Source of the DNA: an uncultured Oscillospiraceae bacterium
GTDB lineage: Bacteria; Bacillota; Clostridia; Oscillospirales; Oscillospiraceae
DNA length: 64,000 nucleotides
Assembly: GCA_944387015.1 (NCBI GenBank)
Contig: CALXDH010000004.1
Span: forward strand, 29,435 to 93,434
Reading direction: 5' to 3'
Shown piece after piece: positions 19,401-25,036 of the stretch. Numbering within the stretch: position 1 is the first letter of the stretch; each line of letters opens with the position of its first letter. The notes beneath the pieces were generated by a model that was not told the origin of the DNA, ran no database searches, and was given only the letters and a program-made list of their open reading frames with translations. Both the position numbers and the translations under genes were made by a program.

Positions 19401-20273
19401 CTCCACCTGCGGCTCCTCAGACGCTTCCTGAGTGTCCTCCGCCGCGCTCTCAGGCGCGTCGTCATTGAGCGTCAGTGTCTCGCTGCCAAGATCGATGCTT
19501 TCCTCCGCACCATCGGCCACGTCACTGCCGGCAGACTCATCCGCAGGCTCCTCAGCCTCCTCAGTCTCCTCAGGCTGTTCCGGATCAACAGGCTGCTCCG
19601 GGTCAACGGGCTGTTCCGGATCCACGGGCTGCTCCGGATCCACAGGCTGCTCCGGATCAACAGGCTGCTCCGGGTCAACAGGCTGCTCCGGGTCAACGGG
19701 CTGCTCCGGATCAACAGGCTGCTCCGGATCAACAGGCTGCTCCGGATCCACAGGCTGCTCCGGATCCACGGGCTGCTCCGGATCCACAGGCTGCTCCGGA
19801 TCCACAGGCTGCTCCGGGTCAACGGGCTGTTCCGGGTCAACGGGCTGCTCCGGGTCAACGGGCTGCTCCGGGTCCACAGGCTGCTCCGGGTCAACAGGCT
19901 GCTCCGGATCAACAGGCTGCTCCGGGTCAACAGGCTGCTCCGGATCAACAGGAACTTCCGGTGTGACCGGAAGTTCCGGCTCCACCAGTGTTTCCACAGC
20001 TATGTAATAGGTATGCGTAACGACGGTCTCTCCTGCGCGCAGGCCGGTCACATACCCGTCCTCCACAGAGACGATATCTTCGTCCTTCACAGACCACTCA
20101 TGCTGTCCATTGTCACTCTCCCGAACACCGGGAAGCGCTTTTTCCTCGCCGACAATCAGCTCCACCACGGGGTCACTGTCCGCCAATGCGCTGACAGGCA
20201 GCAGGCTGAATGCCATGACAAACGCCATGAACAGAGCCAGCAGTCTCCTTTTCACATCGTTTTTTGTTGCCAT
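10443..20273 (-). CDS. Giant sortase-anchored adhesin (fibro-slime, DUF11, many SpaA/Cna_B-like repeats)
   Basis: A 3276-residue secreted surface protein. Residues 1-31 are a signal peptide ([21 protein letters not shown]), then an Ig-like module to about 90. A stalk of 21 VDPEQP repeats covers about 108-233, followed by an acidic linker. Residues about 605-870 include a fibro-slime/PA14-like domain ([20 protein letters not shown]). A DUF11-type domain ([22 protein letters not shown]) follows at about 900-1010. About 2000 residues of SpaA/Cna_B-like repeats come next, many with an isopeptide-type E-box ([45 protein letters not shown]). The end has an Asp run, four [10 protein letters not shown] repeats, the atypical sorting motif DPTKTGD, a membrane helix and KKRKDHDA. 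The ATG at 20273 follows AAAGGAG. A c-di-GMP riboswitch precedes it and a sortase follows. Intramolecular isopeptide bonds and host or biofilm binding are inferred. Confidence 0.92.
   Translation of the reverse strand: [3276 protein letters not shown]
10572..10692 (-). repeat. Four 30-bp tandem repeats in the adhesin C-terminus
   Basis: The unit encoding [10 protein letters not shown] recurs at a 30-bp period (GGGATGTC-like marks at 10591, 10621, 10651, 10681). The last translated copy is changed to DEQTPTDE just before the sorting signal. It probably forms the wall-spanning segment. Confidence 0.9.
19573..19950 (-). repeat. Twenty-one 18-bp tandem repeats encoding VDPEQP
   Basis: The forward unit GGCTGYTCCGGRTCMACR occurs 21 times at exactly 18 bp from 19573 to 19950. 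Only silent positions vary (G/A, C/A, T/C), so every copy encodes VDPEQP. Because 18 is a multiple of 3, gain or loss of units keeps the frame and changes only stalk length. Confidence 0.97.
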
Positions 20274-20310
20274 GCTTTCGTTCTCCTTTCCTCTTCCGAA
20301 GATCGAAATA

Positions 20311-20386
20311 CTGGCAGCCGGGCCGGCGTAGCGTCACCGCTTTAGCCCCCTTGCTTTGCGTCCCGGGGTTTCCCCCGGTTTGCCAT
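20311..20386 (-). promoter_or_regulatory. Cyclic di-GMP-I (GEMM-I) riboswitch aptamer
   Basis: On the minus strand the leader reads UGGCAAACC, a GGGG-GAAA-CCCC tetraloop helix, GGGACGCAAAGC, GGGGCUAAAGC and a closing CGGCUGCCA. These are the conserved GEMM-I blocks in the right order and spacing; GGCAAACC and GACGCAAAGC are diagnostic. The base before CAAACC is G, as in c-di-GMP-binding rather than cGAMP-binding members. The aptamer ends about 38 nt before the adhesin ATG and about 20 nt before its ribosome site. No T-tract terminator lies in between, so control of translation or RNA stability is more likely than attenuation. Confidence 0.92.
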
Positions 20387-20404
20387 TTCAGTCATTTCCG
20401 ATTG

Positions 20405-20473
20405 TGTGCCCGCACAGGCACACAGAGATCTTCCGTCATGCACCGCATGACGGAGAAACGGGTACCCGTTTCT
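20405..20473 (-). other. Row of three inverted repeats at the end of the 153-residue gene
   Basis: Three hairpins stand side by side: TGTGCC/GGCACA (20405-20422), CCGTCATGC/GCATGACGG (20433-20453, across the stop codon) and a perfect 20-bp palindrome AGAAACGGGT/ACCCGTTTCT (20454-20473, inside the coding end). They separate the small gene from the riboswitch. No T tract follows, so RNA processing or partial termination is possible. Confidence 0.6.
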
Positions 20474-20897
20474 GACTTTTGGACGTTTCTTCGAGCAGAG
20501 CACTGTCCATCAGCAGGACCAGTTCCAGTGCACTGCGGAAGCTCTCCTCCCTTTTGCCCTCCAACCAGGTAACTGATCCCTGCCAACTCGCATTTTGGCG
20601 GAACAATACCCGAACGGAAAAAGTGGCACATTTTCCTTCCTGCACTTCCTGCACCGGCGGACTTGCAGCTTTCCTCTGCGGTGGGTCCCCAAAAGCCCGG
20701 ACCGCTGTAAAGGATTGCGGGAATTGCATTTCATCCAGCAGTTCTTCCATCCTGCGGAGAAATTCCATCAGACTTTGAAAGCTGCTCCCTGTGGAAAAAT
20801 AGGGATTGTACAGCCGTCCGCGCAGGATACTGTCCTGATAGTCATCCACGCAGACCAATGTCATCCGATATTCATTCCCCCATGCCCTGTTCTGCAT
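20436..20897 (-). CDS. Conserved small protein upstream of the adhesin, function unknown
   Basis: A 153-residue soluble-looking protein with no signal peptide or membrane segment. Distinct stretches are NEYRMTLVCVDDYQDSILRGR, FQSLMEFLRRMEELLDEM and TFSVRVLFRQNASWQGSVTW. I recognise no named domain. The ATG at 20897 is preceded by AAAGGAGGT. The gene is transcribed toward the riboswitch and adhesin, with a 162-nt gap. Its position suggests a regulatory or assembly role for the surface protein, but that is only guilt by association. The last residues (SQKRVPVSPSCGA) are encoded by hairpin DNA and may be a loosely conserved tail. Confidence 0.7.
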   Translation of the reverse strand: MQNRAWGNEYRMTLVCVDDYQDSILRGRLYNPYFSTGSSFQSLMEFLRRMEELLDEMQFPQSFTAVRAFGDPPQRKAASPPVQEVQEGKCATFSVRVLFRQNASWQGSVTWLEGKREESFRSALELVLLMDSALLEETSKSQKRVPVSPSCGA

Positions 20898-20944
20898 CCC
20901 GGAAATACCTCCTTTCTGGTTGATAGAGATTTGCTAACAAAAGT

Positions 20945-20953
20945 AGTATATCA
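20945..20953 (-). promoter_or_regulatory. Extended -10 promoter of the small gene/adhesin unit
   Basis: Minus-strand TGATATACT (extended -10), about 50 nt before the ATG at 20897. No good -35 box is seen. An AT-rich tract lies upstream (21001-21060). Confidence 0.4.
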
Positions 20954-21102
20954 TTCCCCCGTTACAAAACCGGTTATATTTCGCAGGCGCACGTTCAGAA
21001 AAGTAAAAATTTTTGCACAAATCTATCTCCGCATTTTATTGTATATTGCATAAATATTTTGAGTATCCGCTTGTATTTATGTGCTTATTTTACATGTCAG
21101 AT

Positions 21103-21137
21103 AAAAAAACAGCCGCCCGGGACAAGCCCGAGCGGCT
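21103..21137 (-). terminator. Intrinsic terminator of the pilus-like operon
   Basis: Minus-strand AGCCGCTCGGG / CCGGGCGGCT stem followed by TTTTTTT, downstream of the PilT-like gene. Confidence 0.9.
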
Positions 21138-21159
21138 ATTGGGTCTGCGGTCATCCGAT

Positions 21160-22218
21160 TTACGCCCCCAGCCGGCGGCGCATCTGCTCTGCATTGTCGG
21201 CATAGTCCAGAGCGGTTTCCCGACTGATCTTTCCGGCCTGATACAGTGCCAGAATGGATTGATCCATGGTCACCATACCATCGCCGCTTCCGGCGGCAAT
21301 GGCGTTATCGATCTGATGGCTCTTGCTGTCCCGGATCATGCTGCGGATCGCCGGTGTCATGTGCATGATCTCAAAGGCAGGCACCAGTCCGCCGTTCTGG
21401 TCCGGCAGCAGCTGCTGAGACACCACTGTCCGCAGCACCATGCTCAGCTGCACCCGGATCTGGGCCTGCTGTGCCGGCGGAAAGGCATCCACGATGCGGT
21501 CAATGGTGTTGACCGCTCCTTTGGTATGGAGCGTGGCGATCAGCAGATGACCGGTCTCCGCCGCCGTCATGGCGGTGCGGATCGTCTCGTGGTCCCGCAT
21601 CTCTCCCAGCAAAATCACATCCGGTGCCTGCCGCAGACAGGCCCGCAGCGCCGAGAGATAGTCCGCCGTATCGATGGCGATCTCCCGCTGGCTGACGATG
21701 CTGCGCTGGTCCCGGTGGAGGAACTCAATGGGATCCTCCAGGGTAATGATATGGGCCTCCCGGGTACGGTTGATCCGGTCAATGATGCAGGCCTGGGTAG
21801 TGGACTTTCCGCTGCCGGCGGTGCCGGTGACCAGCACCATGCCGTGGCCTGTATCCGCAAGATCCATTACCGTCTCCGGAATCCCCATGGATTTCCAGTC
21901 TGGGATTTCAAAAGAGACCACCCGGACCACTGCCGCCATAGAACCCCGCTGCCGATACGCATTTACCCGGAACCGGGCCAATCCCGGCACGGCAAAGGAA
22001 AAATCATCGTCCCCCGCAGCCTGGTACCGGTCCATGGGCCGGTTTGCCAGCTTGTAAATCTCGGAGATCAGGTGCTCCGTCTCTGGCGGAAATACCTTTT
22101 CCGTTCCAATGGGACGCAGACGACCCTCGGCCTTCTCGCTGACCACGCCGCCGGCCACAATAAAGAGGTCCGATGCCCTGTCCGCCACCGCCTGCTTCAA
22201 ATATTCCACCAATTCCAC
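21160..22218 (-). CDS. PilT-like twitching/retraction ATPase
   Basis: A 352-residue hexameric secretion ATPase. The Walker A TGTAGSGKST is at 131-140, the Asp box EDPIEF at 161-166, Walker B VILLGEMRD at 201-209 and the His box HLLIATLHTKGA at 224-235. The C-terminal PAIRSMIRD matches the PilT AIRNLIRE signature, so it resembles retraction rather than extension ATPases. I choose the GTG at 22218, 22 nt after the previous stop and behind GAGGAGG; a longer open frame upstream overlaps the previous gene and is unlike the family. It ends a six-gene operon. No PilB-type extension ATPase is present in the window. Confidence 0.9.
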   Translation of the reverse strand: MELVEYLKQAVADRASDLFIVAGGVVSEKAEGRLRPIGTEKVFPPETEHLISEIYKLANRPMDRYQAAGDDDFSFAVPGLARFRVNAYRQRGSMAAVVRVVSFEIPDWKSMGIPETVMDLADTGHGMVLVTGTAGSGKSTTQACIIDRINRTREAHIITLEDPIEFLHRDQRSIVSQREIAIDTADYLSALRACLRQAPDVILLGEMRDHETIRTAMTAAETGHLLIATLHTKGAVNTIDRIVDAFPPAQQAQIRVQLSMVLRTVVSQQLLPDQNGGLVPAFEIMHMTPAIRSMIRDSKSHQIDNAIAAGSGDGMVTMDQSILALYQAGKISRETALDYADNAEQMRRRLGA

Positions 22219-22240
22219 TGTTGCTTCCTCCTCATCCGTT

Positions 22241-22642
22241 TCAGGATGCGCCGTCCCAAACTTCCAAATCCTCTTCCGCCTGCCAGTCCGCAGTGGACAC
22301 CGCCTGCCAGCGCAAAACGGTATAGGCGCTTTCGTCCACCCGGACCTCCACCTGGAGCGTCTGCGTATCCGAGATGGGGCAGGTATAGGAATACACATCT
22401 CCCCGAACGCTGACACCCTCCGGCACGGTTCCGCTGCGCAGTTGGGCCAGGATCGTTTCCGCCTGGCAATCCGCCGCATAATATCCGGATACGGTCTGGG
22501 CAGACGCGTCCGAAAGGCGGCTGTTGGCCTGAACTGTGGCAAGGCCCAGCAGCGCAAACACTGTCAGGCACAGCACTGCAAAAATCACCAGCAAAGAGCT
22601 GCCGCCCACCGCCGGCGGAAAAGAATCCCGCCGCTCATCCAT
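22241..22642 (-). CDS. Small membrane protein of the pilus-like operon
   Basis: A 133-residue protein with one N-terminal membrane helix (SLLVIFAVLCLTVFALLGLA, near 15-35) and an extracellular part. It resembles a minor pilin or pilus-assembly protein in size and topology. It lacks a clear prepilin peptidase motif (G|xxxxE). The ATG at 22642 lies behind GGGGAGG and overlaps the previous gene by 8 nt. Confidence 0.7.
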   Translation of the reverse strand: MDERRDSFPPAVGGSSLLVIFAVLCLTVFALLGLATVQANSRLSDASAQTVSGYYAADCQAETILAQLRSGTVPEGVSVRGDVYSYTCPISDTQTLQVEVRVDESAYTVLRWQAVSTADWQAEEDLEVWDGAS

Positions 22643-23084
22643 GGTCTGCCACCTCCCCACTGTCTCCGGCCTGCTCCTGCCAGGCCACCGGGAGCGTCAC
22701 CAACAGCTCCCCGTCCGCCGCATAAACGGCAATGCTGGCACCGCCCAGCAGGGCAGTTTCGCTGTCAACAGGTGTCACCAGCAGATGATAGGCCGCCTGG
22801 GATACATTCTCTGCCGGTTCCCACTGTTCATCATAGGAAATGCCCCACATAGTGCCGTTCCACTGTCCGCCGCAGGCAGCACAGGCCGCCTCATAATCTC
22901 CGCTCAGACCTTTGAGGATCTCCGCTGCATTCTGTGCCTCGACAATCGCCCGATCCCGGCTCTCATTCCAGCGGGACGTCTGTCCGGAGAGGACAAAGAC
23001 CTGTACACACAGCGCCGCCGCCAGTGCAAAGACCAGCACCATTACCAGCTGTTCCATCAGCGCAAGGGGGGCTTTGCTTCTCAT
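22635..23084 (-). CDS. Pseudopilin-like membrane protein of the pilus-like operon
   Basis: A 149-residue protein. The N-terminus MRSKAPLALMEQLVMVLVF leads into a hydrophobic helix (to about residue 30), followed by an external domain with a CxxC pair (AACAACGG). The position of the helix and the Glu at residue 11 recall pseudopilins, but there is no canonical Gly cleavage site. The ATG at 23084 overlaps the previous stop as ATGA; a longer frame is not supported by a ribosome site. Confidence 0.65.
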   Translation of the reverse strand: MRSKAPLALMEQLVMVLVFALAAALCVQVFVLSGQTSRWNESRDRAIVEAQNAAEILKGLSGDYEAACAACGGQWNGTMWGISYDEQWEPAENVSQAAYHLLVTPVDSETALLGGASIAVYAADGELLVTLPVAWQEQAGDSGEVADHG

Positions 23085-23587
23085 GACGAGGCCCCCTTTC
23101 CGCTGCGGACCGACAACACCACCCGTTGCGTGGTGCCGTCGGCATTGGTGAGTTCCATCTCCAAAAGCTGGTCTCCACCGTCGCCGTTCATCCACGCCAC
23201 CGTCATCGCCTGTGCCTCCAGCACTTTTTCACCGTCCGCAGGAGTCATCTGCGCTTCTGCCGCGCTGAAAAGCTCCCGCAGGTAGCCGTCATAACAATAG
23301 ACGCGGGTGATATAGGGGGTCCCGTCGATGGTCTCTGTCAGCTCCAGGGCATCGCAGCCCTGGAAATCCGCCACTGCGACGCCGTCGGCCCGATCTGCCT
23401 GGCGGACCCGGGTGGCAAGATACTGGGCAGCAGTCCGGCGGTCGTAGCTGTCCTGATCCCGCCGGGTCAGGGTCTGGTATGTATCGGCACCCGTCAGCAG
23501 CACCGACAGCACACATACTGCAAATACCAGCAGCAAAAGCAGTGCCAGGAGTCCGCCCATATTCGATTTTCCTGTCCGTTCCCTCAT
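23081..23587 (-). CDS. DUF4860-like membrane protein of the pilus-like operon
   Basis: A 168-residue protein with one hydrophobic helix near residues 10-32 (GGLLALLLLLVFAVCVLSVL) and an external domain of about 130 residues (YLATRVRQADRADGVAVADF and YDGYLRELF). The pattern fits the uncharacterised DUF4860 group, which I recall only in outline. The ATG at 23587 overlaps the previous stop (ATGA), showing coupled translation. Confidence 0.65.
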   Translation of the reverse strand: MRERTGKSNMGGLLALLLLLVFAVCVLSVLLTGADTYQTLTRRDQDSYDRRTAAQYLATRVRQADRADGVAVADFQGCDALELTETIDGTPYITRVYCYDGYLRELFSAAEAQMTPADGEKVLEAQAMTVAWMNGDGGDQLLEMELTNADGTTQRVVLSVRSGKGASS

Positions 23588-23904
23588 GTCTCGTTTTCCA
23601 GAACCGTGATGTCCGGCATCAGGTTCGATCCAAAAATATCATAATATACCGTATAGCGGCTCTCATCGATCTGGATGCCGTAGTGCTCCTCCAGATAGGC
23701 AAGGTCCGGCGGGTAGATCCCCTCCGCCGCATAACAGGCCACAGCGGAGCGCCGGATGGCATCTTCCAGCTGGCGCTTTCCCTCATCATCCCGTCCCTGT
23801 TCCAGATTGGACAGTGCCGTCAGAAAGCAAAGCAGCACCGCTGCCGCCGCCACCGGCACCAGCAGCCCCCGCACAGCCGCCAATCCCCGTTTTTCATGCA
23901 TCAT
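23584..23904 (-). CDS. Small pilin-like membrane protein of the pilus-like operon
   Basis: A 106-residue protein with an N-terminal hydrophobic helix (VPVAAAAVLLCFLTALSNLE) followed by a short external domain (RRSAVACYAAEGIYPPDLAYLEEHYG). The segment AVACYAAEGIYPPDLAYL resembles the post-helix part of many pilins, where such a Pro/Tyr stretch begins the globular domain. No classic GFTLxE cleavage motif is present. The start at 23904 lies 6 nt after the PilC-like stop. Confidence 0.65.
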   Translation of the reverse strand: MMHEKRGLAAVRGLLVPVAAAAVLLCFLTALSNLEQGRDDEGKRQLEDAIRRSAVACYAAEGIYPPDLAYLEEHYGIQIDESRYTVYYDIFGSNLMPDITVLENET

Positions 23905-23910
23905 GGCGTC

Positions 23911-24957
23911 TCACCCGATGGCCGCCATGATATTCATCAGCGGCAGCATCACAGAGAGCAAAATTGCCCCCACCAGCAGCGAGGTCACCAGCACCAGCGC
24001 CGGCTCCACCTGGGCCACCTTCCGGGACAGGGCATCGTTTCCCTCCCGGGCCAGCCGACGGGCGATCTCCTCCATGACCGTGTCCGCCGTTCCGCCCCGC
24101 ACACCCAGCGCCAAAAGGCGGCAGGCCGCCGGCGGCAGCACGCCGCTCTCCCTCATGGCACCGGACAGTTCCTCGCCCTGTTGGAGCTGCGCCTTGCAGC
24201 TGCGGCAGCGCTCCGCCGCGGCAGGCGTCTGAGAGAGAAGCCCTGCTGCCAGCTCCAGTGCCTCCTCCATGGGCAGGCCGCTTTGCAGTCCCATGGCCAT
24301 GGCCTGGGCAAAGCGGGCGTCATTGAGGCGCCGGGAAACGCCCCGGTCACCGAACCGTCTCTGCCAGAAAGTCAGCAGCCGCTCCCGGAACCCTCCGGAG
24401 AGAGAAAATACTGCAAGAAAGATCACCACCACGCCCAGCACCGCGCAAAGCACCGGCATGGCCGCATCCAGCGCCCGGCCCAGCGTCAGAAGTCCCCCGG
24501 CCACGCCGGTGAGCTCACCGCCCAAAGACGCGTAGACCTGATCAAATACCGGCAGGACTTTTGCCAGCAGCACCACGATCACCACCAGCATCAAAACCAA
24601 CAGCACGGAAGGATACAGCAGCGCACTGCGGACCTGTCGGTCCAGCTGGTCCCGCTGCTCATAGTAAACCGAGAGCGCATTGAGCGCCTCCTCTGTGCGG
24701 CCGGAGCGCTCTCCCACCGTCACAAGTCCGGTGACATAAGCAGGAAACAGCCCCTGGCCTGCCAAGGCCTCTCCCAAGGAGGCCCCGTCGTCTACCTGGC
24801 GGGCCATTTCCTCCAGCTGTTTGCGGCGTTGGGCCTCCGGCTCCTCCTCCGCCAGCAGCGCCAGACCATCTCCGGCCCGGACTCCCGCATGGAGCAGCAG
24901 GGCAAGTTCCCGGCACAAGGAGGCAATTTCCAAATAGGTTGCTTGTTTTCCTTTCAT
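23911..24957 (-). CDS. PilC/GspF-like inner-membrane platform protein
   Basis: A 348-residue protein of the type II secretion F family, which anchors pilus ATPases in the membrane. It has two F domains, each with GxxAGDGLA-like or GLPMEEALELAA starts and TGLVTVGERSG or LLALGVRGG segments, and three membrane helices (near 165-200 and at the C-terminal end). I start at the ATG at 24957; upstream codons run through a terminator hairpin. It is the first gene of the operon and the natural partner of the PilT-like ATPase. It is closer to ComGB/PilC than to large T2SS proteins in length. Confidence 0.88.
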   Translation of the reverse strand: MKGKQATYLEIASLCRELALLLHAGVRAGDGLALLAEEEPEAQRRKQLEEMARQVDDGASLGEALAGQGLFPAYVTGLVTVGERSGRTEEALNALSVYYEQRDQLDRQVRSALLYPSVLLVLMLVVIVVLLAKVLPVFDQVYASLGGELTGVAGGLLTLGRALDAAMPVLCAVLGVVVIFLAVFSLSGGFRERLLTFWQRRFGDRGVSRRLNDARFAQAMAMGLQSGLPMEEALELAAGLLSQTPAAAERCRSCKAQLQQGEELSGAMRESGVLPPAACRLLALGVRGGTADTVMEEIARRLAREGNDALSRKVAQVEPALVLVTSLLVGAILLSVMLPLMNIMAAIG

Positions 24958-24970
24958 ATCGCACCCCGCA

Positions 24971-25005
24971 AAAATGGGCTTGCAGAAAATCTGCAAGCCC
25001 ATTTT
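24971..25005 (-). terminator. Intrinsic terminator of the transglutaminase-like gene
   Basis: A perfect 16-bp stem (AAAATGGGCTTGCAGA / TCTGCAAGCCCATTTT) ending in five T on the minus strand, immediately upstream of the PilC-like start. Confidence 0.85.
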
Positions 25006-25036
25006 AAAGCAACTTTGCCCATTCGTAAAGTGGCAA

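Noticed and set aside
19573-19950. Regular repeats that might suggest a CRISPR array.
   Set aside because: The repeats are contiguous 18-bp units with no spacers, lie inside a coding frame and no cas genes are present.
10122-20345. Two very long open frames (2285 and 1116 codons) on the plus strand opposite the adhesin.
   Set aside because: They mirror the adhesin codons (rich in GC third positions and lacking reverse-strand stops), have no ribosome sites or domains, and translate the repeat array into a second low-complexity repeat. The minus-strand protein has clear domains, a signal peptide and a sorting signal.
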